Source of the DNA: Rhinopomastus cyanomelas
Lineage: Eukaryota > Chordata > Aves > Bucerotiformes > Rhinopomastidae
DNA length: 64,000 bases
Direction: 5' to 3'
Assembly (NCBI GenBank): GCA_013400115.1
Contig: VXBP01002341.1
Span: forward strand, 1 to 64,000
The notes beneath the pieces are model-generated. The model made no database searches. It was not told where the DNA came from and saw only the letters and a program-made list of their open reading frames with translations. A program made the translations under genes and the position numbers. Below are positions 52,317 to 63,700 of the stretch, in pieces. Position 1 is the stretch's first letter. Every line of letters starts with the position of its first letter.

Positions 52317-52362
52317 GAACTGTGAAGGTCGGAATATTCGATATAAAACCTGCAGTAGTAAT
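52317..52362 (+). CDS. ADAMTSL3: ADAMTSL3-like exon B: 46-bp exon, second half of TSR1
   Basis: Very short internal exon. TTTTGCAG precedes 52317 and GTGAGT follows 52362. The first base G completes the Arg codon begun by the AG at the end of the previous exon. The rest reads NCEGRNIRYKTCSSN and ends in phase 0. It supplies the fourth and fifth of the six TSR cysteines; the sixth is the DC that opens the next exon. NCEG-x-NIRYKTCS matches the ADAMTSL3 family pattern. Only 15 full codons are present, so it is too short for ORF calling and is recognised by phase, splice sites and peptide continuity. The intron before it (50009-52316) is 2,308 bp and the one after it (52363-60520) is 8,158 bp. 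Skipping this exon alone would shift the frame. Confidence 0.93.
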
Positions 52363-54202
52363 GTGAGTCTGGCCCTTGATTCTGTTTTACTTATTCAAAC
52401 AATGTGTTAGACTTTAAGAAATGTTGCTTATTGTTTAAAACCTTATGGTGCAAAATTTTCTTTCCATCATGATTACCAATTTTTAAAGATTCTAGCTGCA
52501 TGACACCACGAGGTTTCAAATTTAGCCTTCCCAAATGGATAGTTCCTTTGAAATTGTAGTGCCAGTTGTGATTCAGAATGTTTTATAGGCTGTATTAGGA
52601 AAGTTATGCATTTTTGAGGCTTAAAAAATACATTCTCATCTTAAACTAGCAAGTGCTGGTGGTGCTGTCTTTCGCAGGAAATAGTAAGCTAGGCTCCTGA
52701 TCATTTGATATCATTAGTGATATGGCAGCACTCTTCACATGAGCAAAGAGGTTAACTGTCTGTGTCCCCTCCAAATCTTAAACTGGAAAGTGACTCTCTG
52801 TGTTCCCACTGTTTGCCTAAGCTCAGATCTTTGTATGTCTATGCACAAAACCCTGTGTGTTTAGGTACGCTGGCACAGACAATTTCTGTGACTGAATATA
52901 GAGCTGGAGTTTTGATTTTGATGCTGTTACTGTGATACCATCACATTTTCTTTTTTACAGACATCTTTTATGAAAACCAGTCACAGGTAGCACAATCAGG
53001 GCTGGGGCTCAACTGATTTGTAGTGATGCTTCATGCTGTTTAAACAGCTGCTGCCTTGCGCTGTGGCAAGCAATGGGTTAAGGATTTGACATAGCCAGGT
53101 CCTTTCTCATTTTAACCTTAGCCATTTGGTTCTAACTTTAGCCATCATCTTAGGTGTCCAGTCACGGAAAAACACTTGACAAGACTGACTTAAACGGTTA
53201 AGGTTGGAATTAGCAAGGAATTGGGCATTGTCGAATAATTCACCCCCTCAGATACGCTGTTGCCTGCCACTTCTGCTCCTAAGTGAGCATAGTGTAGTCT
53301 GTTCAAGGTGTGCAGCTCCGGCAGGACTTAGTGATACCGCTGCTCAGCAGGCCAAGTGTACAAGCACAGTAACTCAGTGTGGTTTATGGTCAGCACTCAC
53401 AGCCTTGCATGAGTTGCTGTGAAGTACAGTGTCACATTCATATAGTCCCATTCCAGAAAAGAAAGAAGTTACATAAGTAATTAAAGCGTTATTCATCGTT
53501 TATTTTATTTTCATTTTAGTGCAGTGGTTAATCTGCTTCTGGCTGTGGGGGAAAGACAGAAATTTTTATGCATAAACCCCTTAGCAAGTGAGACCTGTGG
53601 TTCCCTTGGGCTGAATTATACCCATGCAAGAGCAGGGGATGCCCATGTCATTGCCAGCCCTGTGACTTCTGTCAGCAGGAGGCAGCTGGGAAGTAGCACA
53701 TGCTCTCCTTAGGAGGCCCTACGCTGGAGGTTGCCCAGTAAATGCAGTCATTCAGTGTATCTTCTGGGAGAACTGGCCATTCTGACTTTTTGGTTTGCCA
53801 CACTTGCAGTTTCTTTTGGGCCAGTTGGCTTCTTCTCTCCTCAAGAACAAGGCTTCCTAGCCACCTTGAATTGCTCTAACACTCCACTCCTCAGTGCTGG
53901 GTGGATTTTCCATCACAGCAGCTCACAGACTGAGCCTCTGCTGGCAGAAGCTAGTGGAAGTGATTAGGGAATCTGGTCCAGTGCATGCAAAAATCAAATT
54001 CTGGGGATGAACCCTGTCACTTGCTCTTTCAGAAGAAAAGGCCCAGCAACTTTGTACACTACCCTTCTCTCATAAATAAAAATACCACATGCAAAAATTG
54101 CCATAATCTTTCAAAGCTGTGTGATAACCAGATTGCAGCCAGCCCGTATGGAAGCTTTAACAACCTGCAAAATCCCTTTGTGACATTCCGTAGCTAGATA
54201 CA
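52363..54202 (+). other. Intron between exons B and C, left part
   Basis: Begins GTGAGT. No repeat or exon recognised up to the CR1 stack at 54203. Confidence 0.8.
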
Positions 54203-54290
54203 GAATCATAGAATAGAATCATTAGGGATTGGAAGGGACCCCAAAAGATCATCTAGTCCAATCCCCCTGCCACAGCAGGATCTTTTCACT
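54203..54290 (-). mobile_element. CR1 LINE 3' tail, reversed, first of a stack of three
   Basis: Reversed tail GAATCATAGAATAGAATCAT, GATTGGAAGGGACCCCAAAA, CCCCCTGCCACAGCAGGATC. Same subtype as 13066-13415. A 10-bp stretch separates it from the next CR1 piece. Confidence 0.93.
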
Positions 54291-54300
54291 GGAGAAGTTA

Positions 54301-54722
54301 TGGAATCAGAATCACTCAGCGTTGGAAGGGACCACCTGATCATCCAGTTCCAACCCCCACACCAGGCTGGGACACCCCCCCCCGCTAGACCAGGCTGGCC
54401 AGAGCCTCATCCAGCCTGGCCTTAAACACCTCCAGGGATGGGGCCTCAACCACCTCCCTGGGCAACNCAGGGCTACTCTGCAGCCAGTCACTGCCCAGCC
54501 TGTATTTGTGCTTAGCATTGCCTTGACCCAGATGCAGGACCTTGCACTTGGTCTTGTTGAACCCCATAAGGTTAGCTTGTGCCCACTTCTCCAGCCTGTC
54601 CAGGTCCCTCTGGATGGCATCCCTTCCCTCCAGCTTGTCTGCTGCGCCACACAGCTTGGTATTGTCAGCAAACTTGCTGAGGGTGCACTCAATGTCTGTG
54701 TCCATGTCACCGACAAAGGCAT
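54301..54722 (-). mobile_element. CR1 LINE fragment, reversed, with its middle missing at an N
   Basis: Left part GGAATCAGAATCACTCAGCG, then GGAAGGGACCACCTGATCAT and, in the minus frame, LPREVVEAPSLEVFKARLDE. Right of N at 54467 the minus frame reads from CTLSKFADNTKL (the RT F-A-D-D box with one Asp changed to Asn) to NKTKCKVLHLGQGN and YRLGSDWLQSSP. In the copy at 18296-20721 these two blocks are about 520 bp apart, so about that much is absent at the N. A fourth CR1 3'-end variant. Confidence 0.92.
54467..54467. other. Assembly gap (single N) inside CR1
   Basis: Joins the C-terminal end of CR1 ORF2 directly to the region just after the RT active site. By comparison with the longer copy, about 0.5 kb of repeat is probably missing. 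Confidence 0.9.
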
Positions 54723-55252
54723 TTCTTTAGGTTGGGAAAGATCTTCAAGATCAGTGAGTCCAAGCATTTACCTAACTGTCTCAAGCCCATTGCTGAACCA
54801 TGTTCCTAAGCTCCATATCTAGAAGGCTTTTAAACACCTACAGGGATGTTGATTCAACCCCCTTCCTGGGCAGCTTGTTCCAAGGCCTGATGACCTTTTC
54901 ATAAAAGAAATTTTTTTAATGTCCAACCTAAACTTCTCCTGGTGAAACTTGAGGCTGTTTCCTCTTCTCTTGTTATTTGTGAGAACAGACCAGTACCCAC
55001 TTCTCTAAAAGCTCCTTTCGGGTAGGTGTAGACAGCAATAAGGTCTCCCCTCAGCCTCCTCTTCTTCAGACTAATCAGCCCCAGCTCCCTCAGATACTTC
55101 TCTAAGGCTTGTTCTCCAGATCCTTCACCAACCTTGGTGCTCTTCTTTGACCTGCTCCAGCACCTCAGTGTCTCTCTTTTATTGAGGTGCCCAAAACTGA
55201 ACACAGAACTCAAGGTGTGGTCACACTAGTGCCGAGTACAGGGGGACTAGGA
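54723..55252 (-). mobile_element. Older CR1 LINE fragment, reversed, about 530 bp, last of the stack
   Basis: Starts TCTTTAGGTTGGGAAAGATC without its tail units, then GAGTCCAAGCATTTACCTAA and TCCTGGTGAAACTTGAGGCT. The minus frame 54899-55213 holds decayed ORF2 C-terminus (YLRELGLISLKKRRLRGDLI). Same older subtype as 8833-9091. Its 3' tail is where the neighbouring CR1 begins, suggesting the younger copy inserted at or near the tail. Confidence 0.92.
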
Positions 55253-58200
55253 GCTGCCCTGTGTATAGCAAAAGGGGAAAAACAGATCAGTCTGGGCACA
55301 TTTTCCATATAAGCAGAGGTCAACGTGTTTTTGGGGTATGTGAGAGCAATAGTGGATATGGCTTGTTTTAAGGATTAGGCAGTAGTTATCGGATGGAAAT
55401 GAAGGCATTCTACGCTTCAGCACAGAGAAGATGAAAATGATTACCATCTCCTTTCTGAACTCACAGGGAGTTTTTCTGAAGTCACTTGGGCCTGTTTTTT
55501 ATCTTTAGAACTTTCTTTAAAGTGATAAGTGTCAGGCAACTTGTATGTGAGTCTGTTTGAATTTATGATGATTTAAATGTTAATTTCCAGACAGGAAGCT
55601 GCCCTTACAGTTCTGCTTTTGGGGCATGTCTGAAAGGGATCAGCTTTCCATACAGCCAGTGTCTCTCAGGAATGGTTTTTCCTAGATTATGGATCAGATA
55701 ATTGAGGACTTCTGAGAAAAAATATATTTCATGAGATTTCCACTGTTGATACAGTTGATCTTTTAATTGAGTGTCATTGAACTCAAACCTAGTATCGGAC
55801 CTGGTTTACCCTTGAAATTGGAACTTACACTTAATTTAAACCTGTGGCTACTAGGCCAGTTTTGTTTCAGATTATCTAATTTTCCCTAAAGCATTGTTTC
55901 TGATGAATGCTTCTCACTTTAGTGAGAATTTCAGTTTGAAAATTAGGAGTTTATGCTATCTTCTTTCCATATTAGTGGGTATTATTGTTAACCACAGGGG
56001 ACATTCCGTATATACACACTGTGTAAAGTTGTCTGCAAATGTAATTTTGCTACATGATACATTACACCACTAACATCTATATTGGGGAGTACAAATGAAG
56101 CACAACTTAATATGTGTGTCATTCTAATGAAAAGAACAAGAATCATTTTACCAGAAAATTGGTTTCATCTGGATTTGTAATCGAATAGTGGTAAGTTCAT
56201 TGAACTCAAGCATAGTTCCAGAATAATATTAGTGATATTTCAATCAAAAGAATAATTCAAGGTCTTAGCGAGAAAATAATTGCTGAGATTAAGGCACATG
56301 TATAGCCTGCTTATCTTCCTATCGTAGCGGAGATGCCAGGTGCATGATTTCCTAAAACCATTTATGCGTTCAGATTTTCTTGTAGAAACTTCAGAGAAAT
56401 AAACTATATAAACGATTCATTATATGCTGTTCAATGAGATTTTCAGTCCTTCTGAACCCTCTCCTTTTTATATTTCCATTTTTGTATATACTGTTACATA
56501 CTAATGGCATGATGTGCACTATATGGAAGTGTTTAAGATAATTCTTTAGGGTCCTATTCGTAGAACAAGTTATTTGGGCCATTTCCCTATAAATTTCACA
56601 ATCTGATGTGCCAAAAAGTCACTTCTGCATTTGCCAGAGTGACTCTTCCACAGTGAGGAGCAGCACTATTTTGTAATAGGTTTGCCCATATTTAATTCCA
56701 TTATAAACTTTTATTATATACAGATAATGCCCGTAATAAAACATTTGTGCAACATATCCGTCAGGTTATGCTCCCAGCGTCTCAACAAGCTCATTTATTC
56801 CGCGTAGAAAATCTTGGCTGACACAGTAACTGTGTCTACCGCAGTCAGTGCTGTAACAGTTCACTGTGAGTCGCACATTTCTCTCTAATGTGTTCATAGG
56901 TGTTCTTTTATTTATGTGATGTTTATAATGCTGATGCACCATACAGCCCTTGTGGCTAGGGTTTCTAGCTCAGGCATCCTGATTTTTGCTAAGAAGTGGC
57001 CTGAAAAGCACATAGGAAAAGCACAGGACCTGAAGCGAATTTCAGAACGAAAACAAAACAATTACTTCATCGGTTTTGGCGAGGTTTCAATAAAATGAGA
57101 TTCAAAGAATAAAACTAGACAAAAGGCTAGACTTTCCTTGGTGTCATCATTTTTACTGGGAATTTTCTTGTCTTCTCTGCTTTTTTCAGCAGAGTAATTG
57201 TTGGCAGGAGTCACAGGTTCTGATGCAACCTTCTTAGTTCGTACGTGAACATTGCCTACACAGCTACAAGTTTCCCAGGTTAGCTTTGTTTTCAGAGGCC
57301 GAGTTCTCACTGCCAAGATTAAGATGATACATTTCAAAAGAAGCCAGCCCTTGAATGCAGTAGTTTTTAATCGTCTGTCACAAAAGGAATGGGAATATAT
57401 GTATTTTCAACCTGCGTGGCAGTCATGTCTGAAGCATCTCTTTCAGATCTGTCTAGTATGTCCGTAAGTCATGTCACAGACAGACTGCATTCTGCTACAG
57501 GATCTGGATATGATTATTTTGCCAACATTTTCCTGTATTAGACCTCATAGATATGTCTTCAGCTCCTTACGTAGTGTATGAACCTAGGAACAGCCTGGCT
57601 GTGGTTCCGTGCGTTGAGTGTCAAACGCAAGCTGTTGCTGAAATTAGGAAATTGGAGAAATTTGTAGCAAAGCCAAAAATATTTAACAAACAAGAGTAAT
57701 AATGTGGACTGTTGATGGGGAGGAGGGAATGGCAGAATGGATCAATATCTGAAATAGGTTAAAACCAAAATGTCACGCAAACAGGATGAGAATCAGGGCC
57801 CATGGATCGTTGTCTGACAGGGTGGCCTTACCCGCTTCCTGAACAAGCTTCACCATTGCTCACTTCGCCCACATCTTGCACTTCCCTTTCTACTTTTAAA
57901 CTCCCTCTTACTTTTCTGATCTACTTTAATGTGGAATTAACCTGGAGTTTACAAATCCTCTTGATCATCTTCCTTTCCGTGCTTAGTTGTTTTCCTGTTT
58001 AGATGATAAGCTCCCTTCTTTCTACAAGTATGTATCGTTCACAGGAGAAGAGGCATCTGGACTTGGTTGCCATCCAGATACTGACATAATGCAAATAATA
58101 ATAATTTCAGCCCTTTGATATCCCTTTGTGATGCTCTTTTTATGCTCCTGCTCAAACATAAAGCAGGTGGAACTGGCATGCAGACCAAGCAGTCAGGATC

Positions 58201-60520
58201 GCTTTGTCATCTTTGAAAATGCCAAAATAGAATAGAAAGACAAGAATTCAGTTTGCTTGCTCACAAGCAGCCAGGAAGCAAGTGGAAGGAAGGAGCTGCA
58301 TTGTGTTGAATCAATGAGAAACAGTAACCGTGGATTGACATCCTGACACTGTAGTGTTTGTGTCTTGGCATTGCATCAACACCGAGTGATAATGAGTTGT
58401 AACAACAGCCTGTCAAAACTCAGCCCAAGGCCATAGCTGTGCCTGGTTTACAGAGAGCTCTTTAGTTCTTTCTTTGCGATGGAAATGTAGCTGTGCATGG
58501 CTGAATAACGCTACTCCAAAATATTGCTTCTAACTTTACCTGCATCTAACTTCCACTTACTGTTTTTATTCTTAGCTACTCTTCTACTTGCACGGGTTGG
58601 AAGGGAGCCATATGGAATCCATATGAACTCTGAAGTCCTCCCTGCTTTTTAGACTTGCTATTGTGGAAAATGAGAGGTGACAGATAAGTCAGAGCCAACT
58701 TCTACTCTCATTTACACCAATGAAATCTGGTGAATTTCTCGGGAGTGGCACTGCAGTAAATAAGGCTGGTTTCCAACAGTATTTGCCTGATGTTTTCAGA
58801 AGTTCTTGCTCTTGGGATTTGCAGTGGTAAAACTTGCAGAGAATTGCTGTGGCTGATTTCTCCTTGTCTTTTTCCATCATTTTATAGTTAAAAAAACAGA
58901 AAAGCTAGACTTATCCCAGATTAAAAATACTGCAAAATGTATGAGCATCATTCTAGGTTCTTCTCGCTGTTAAAATGTGGCACTGGACAGAGTGTTGCTG
59001 GGAGCAGTGTGAGTCGTCTGAGGCTCAGTTGCAAAGTCCCCGCATGTTGATCAGCAGAGAGAACAGCGATTTTAGAAGGTACTCTGTGCAGACTGCAAAT
59101 AAGCCCGAGGCATTTTTAGGTTACTGTTTCCTGTGGTAAAACAAAAACCTCTGAAACACTGTCAGAGTACTAAGGTAATGCAGTGCCACCTCACACCCTT
59201 TGATAAGAGCAAAATGGTGTAAGGACAACACTGATGGCATCAGCCTGGAATCTGAACTTTTCTACTCTATGCTTTAATGTTTCATTTAACGTAATAGCTG
59301 TGTAATGCACTTCACTTTTTTGCTGGGTTTTTTCAGGTAGGGTTCAGTTCACCGATAAGATTGATGCTGTGTTCAGGATTGTTAACTAATTGTTAGTTAA
59401 CTAATTAGTTAACTACAGATTGTTAACTAATATTTAGTAATAAGTTCCACGAGTTCAGCTGACATATCGCAGTCTTTCAATCTCATATCCAATGGAAACA
59501 GACCTTTGTTAAAATCTGCCTCACATCTGGCTTATGTGTGCAGTTGGAATTCTTGGAAGAATATCCTTCCAGTCTGGCATATGGACTGCTTGACACTGGA
59601 CATACTTTCAAATGAAGTCTTTAGTGAGAAATTGTTTGACACACTAACTCCTTTGTCAGTACTTTGGTAAAGTTATTTTCAAATAAATCAGTATTCATCT
59701 CCATTCCTGTCACCATAGTTTAATATTAACATCATTGTTTGGGTTCAATGCTTTATGGAGAGAAAATATTTTAGAGTATTTTATTTCAAACAGTTCTTGT
59801 ATTTGGTCTTTCAGCTGTATAAGCTGAGGCTCTGTCTGGGAGGAGGTACGGAACTGTCTCATTAGAAATGGAACTATATAATCAATAGTTACCCATTGGC
59901 AGTGTATTTTATTTCAACAAGCTAAGCTTTACCGCTTCCGTGAGGGAAAGTTGTTTTGTAATTAGGCTAAAGAACTAAGCACTGCAGGTTCTTGTAGCTC
60001 CTCTTGCCCCCTTTCTCAGGAATGCTAAACAATTAATTGGACATCATTTTATTTCTTTATGTGAAAGTAGCAATAGTTTTTATTACACTGACGTATGAAC
60101 TGATGAATGAGTGCAGAGCACTCAGAAACCCTTAAGCGGAAAAAGCTATTGAAAAGAGAAATATTAAATGACAGACGTCTTATTGGAGTCACTTAAAGTA
60201 TATAGATCTCTTTAGAAGCTAATTCTTATTGCAGAACATAACATTAAATGTGTCATAAAAGGTAGCATTTTCAATTATCCCCACATACCAGTCGTGTTAT
60301 TATTACTGGATATGCACGACATCGTTACTTGCACTGCGAGCAACAGGTTAGGCAACTTAAATTACTTTAATACACACAGTAGAACTTGGTAATGCGTTTT
60401 TTATAGCAGGTGATTTCTTGATCTAAGGTTCCCTGAACAGATTATGTGTGATTAATGAGATGACTTTATTGCAAATTTGAAGCATTCTCTTCTTAAATAT
60501 GCCCTTTGGTTTGTTTTTAG
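55253..60520 (+). other. Intron between exons B and C, right part
   Basis: Transposon-free by eye and AT-rich. A 22-bp palindrome lies at 59394-59415. Ends with TTTGGTTTGTTTTTAG, the acceptor of the exon at 60521. Confidence 0.8.
59378..59431. repeat. TTAACTAA repeat cluster with a perfect 22-bp palindrome
   Basis: ATTGTTAACTAAT occurs at 59378-59390 and again at 59419-59431. Between them 59394-59415 is a perfect palindrome centred on AATT (59403-59406) with arms TAGTTAACT. Half-sites resemble GTTAAY-type homeodomain sites (HNF1-like). That likeness is only inference. Confidence 0.85.
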
Positions 60521-60757
60521 GACTGCCCTTCAGACGTTGGTGACTTCAGAGCACAACAGTGTTCAGCCTACAATGATGTTAAATACCAGGGACATTTTTA
60601 TGAGTGGATCCCTGTGTATAATGATCCCACTGCACCGTGTGCCCTGAAATGTCAAGCTCTGGGAAAGAACTTGATCGTGGAGCTTGCCCCAAAAGTACTA
60701 GATGGCACTCGTTGCAATATTGAGTCTCTGGACATGTGCATCAGTGGAATATGCCAG
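60521..60757 (+). CDS. ADAMTSL3: ADAMTSL3-like exon C: end of TSR1 and start of the cysteine-rich domain
   Basis: Internal exon of 237 bp (79 codons), phase 0 at both ends. TTGTTTTTAG precedes 60521 and GTATGT follows 60757. It opens with DCP, the last TSR cysteine, then DFRAQQCSAYNDV and YEWIPVYNDP, then ELAPKVLDGTRCN, and ends SLDMCISGICQ. This order is the start of the ADAMTS cysteine-rich region that follows TSR1 throughout the ADAMTS and ADAMTSL families; the region helps anchor these secreted proteins in extracellular matrix. QQCSAYNDV, APCALKC and TRCN favour ADAMTSL3, where ADAMTSL1 as I recall it has QQCSAHNDV and NPCSLKC. Reading past the donor gives 17 further codons and then a stop at about 60809-60811, so intron retention would truncate the protein. 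The next family block (VGCD...CGVCNGDG) is not in the remaining 3.2 kb. Confidence 0.95.
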
Positions 60758-63700
60758 GTATGTTCGTGGTGTAAGTCTGTGGTCTTTGTTCTGAGACACA
60801 CTGCACATTAAGTGAGCACTTCTTCGTTCCTTTTGACTCTCATGTATCAGTTTACTTTAGACATGTCTGCAAGTCCTGCCAAATGGATTGGAGATAACTT
60901 GCATGTAGAAGTTCCTGACTGCCTTAGCTATTGTTATATTTAGATATAATTTAAAGGTCAATAACATTCACTCTCCATCTGTTTATACATGTAAAAGTTA
61001 ATGAAACTAGTTGTGCTAGTCATAGCGTTCTAATCTGTAGTATGTGTGTCAGGATATGATGAGTTACATGGGCTACCACTTCATTTTGCTCCTTCTCCGA
61101 GTCTTAGATCTCATGAACTCTGCTAAGATTTGACATGTTATGGGACCCAGCCCAGAATGGCAGGTGCAAGTATGTTTATCTGTGAATGAGTATGTGTTTT
61201 GATTGAACGAATAGACTGTCAGTCTCTTTTAACTGGGAGTCTACATTTCTATATATATTTATTATTATTAGGTATTGGAGTTACGGTATCAACTTTACAC
61301 AGTTGGTGTAAAAATGAAGTTACAATATTTGAGGTTTGCCATCTTTTTCCATGTCTTCAGAAATATTTCAATCTAAAGTTTTATGAACAGAACAATTTTA
61401 TGTAGAATGCTCATGTTATTGCAATCAGTTTTCTTTCTCGGCAAGCGGCTGTTGCTCTGTTAAGTGCCTCAAAACACGACTTAAAAATGCGGGATGTGGC
61501 CCAATGAGCAAAATAGCTCCATTATAGGGGAAAAATTGACACATTTGGCAGAAGACTGGTGCATGGACTACAGCAACATTAATTATATGATCTGGACCTT
61601 GCTGTAGGTTTTATGACTTCTATGTATACTGCAGTTCCAATACCAGTCATGCCAGCACACAATGCATCTGCCGCCTCTGAAATAGAAGACGGATTCCTTA
61701 CAGTTTTCCTCTTCGAGAGACCACATTTGTCAGCGGTACTTAGCAGTGGTATCCAACAGTGTTCATTACCCTGCACGTTTAAAATAGGATATACATCTAT
61801 AAATTCTGGAAGACCTTGCCAAACAATACATTTCTTTTGCAATATTCTTAGTGATATCTCCCTCTTCCAATACAAGCTTTCACCCTGCAGGAAGGAAAAG
61901 CCTTTTCATAGGTGGCTATTGCTGAGGTATTTCTGCACAAATGGAAATTTTCTCCTTTTTGAAGTCTATATTTGATAATTTAGTGTTGGTTATTTTTATC
62001 GAGTTAAAAATATTATCTGTACTTCTCTTTGTCGACTGTTTTGGAGGCAGAGTGGAGAGTCTGGTTACTTGTGAAAGGGACTTCGCGATGGAAGTGGGGT
62101 GACTTTCTCAGAAACCAACACTGCTGCTCCTGTGAAAGCAGGAAAAGAAAACAAATAAGTCTCTAATCTTTCCTGGAAGAATAGTTATTTAGTCAACTGC
62201 TGTTAAGAGAGAGACAGCGAAACTGTGATTCTCTACAATTACTGCTATAAGATCTGTCTGTTGGGTTCTGACATATACTTGGCAGAACCTGCAAATAACT
62301 TGGCAAGTGTTTTTTTTGCAGTTAACACATCTAAATAAACATGTCATACTGCTGATGTGGATATCTTTGCCTTTCTGCCCGCGAGCACCAAAGAGTTAGT
62401 ATAAGGAGATTGGCTTTCCCGAGTCCCTTTCCAACTGGTACTGGTTTTGCTCATTTATTGTCTCCAAGTTGGCAGATTTAATAAGATCTGATCTTTCCCT
62501 CCCCCCCCAAATACGATTTCACTTTCATCTGCTTTCTTATTCTGGGTAAAGTGAGGCTGCATCACTAATTCTGCCTCCTAGGCTCTTCTTGTTCAGACTC
62601 TGTCCTTAGCAACTTTTGAATTTACAAGGAACTGTAAGTTCCTGTTGTCCAGCTTCAGTTGTGATTTTCTAACTTCCCCTAACAAGCAAAACCAAACTAA
62701 ATAATGCTCTGTGAAAAAAAATGATGGGATATGATAACAAAACTGCTCTCAGGATAGGAGGTTTGAGGCTTCAGGGAAAGATGGATCTAAGGAGGTAGAT
62801 CAGGGAAAACTTCACTAGGAGAGGTAATAAGGTATTTGGGGGTTGCCTGAGGCTTTACTCAGCCAAGCTATTTGATTGTGTTTTAGTTTGCTAATGCTGT
62901 GCTGCTGATACCAAAGCAAACAAAGTCTGTTGTTTCGGATGGGGACAGGTCAAAACTTCACTGCTTGGAGCATTTTCACGCTTAACTTCTGATACTTTTT
63001 CTAGTCCCTGCACAACTCTCAGCACAGTTTTTCCATATAGTATATTCCTGCTGTGCCCATCTGGATGTGGGTGGAGACATTTAAAAACATCTGCCTGTCA
63101 GCCACATGTGTGGGCAACATTTACCCCATTACTCTGCCTGCTCTGGGGCCCTGCCTCTCCTTGTTTTTTGTTTTCAATTGAAGCAAACCGGCTTTTTCCT
63201 ATCAGAATGCAGAATGGGGTGTTACTTGTGTCAGTACCTGAAATGGTTGCAGTCATAATTTTCCTAATATGGAGTAATGTGCTTGAATAACAAACACATG
63301 CATCACCCAAGAAATGTGGAGCCCTAAGGAGCAGCCTGAGTAGTCCTAGGCTGTCACAATTAGGTCAAAGATGATGTAAATCCTGCAGTGAACTTTCCAT
63401 TTAGTGTCAGCAAGTTGTTTGTGTTCCATAAAAGGCAGACACTACGCCAGGCTTTGTAGCATGTGGCATAAATTTAGCTGACATCAGAACACATCCCATA
63501 TGTCAAGAGGAGTGCCATCAGCTTCTGTCATGCTAGTTCTTTGCTGTCACATATCATGATATGGAAAGTAGGTATCTCTTTCAGCACCAAAGCACTCTTA
63601 TGCTTGATGTAAAAAAACTCTGTCGGACGTTTCACTGAGAACAGTTTCTCTAGGGTTCTGGAAGATGATTGCTCTTTGCTAATTAGCTTTGCTCATGATT

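Noticed and set aside
54385..54705. 106-codon minus frame with an X, looking like a single protein
   Set aside because: It is a chimera of two distant CR1 ORF2 segments joined at an N.
60758..60811. In-frame extension of exon C by 17 codons to a stop
   Set aside because: A consensus GTATGT donor at 60758 makes this intron sequence. It could only be used by intron retention, for which there is no evidence here.
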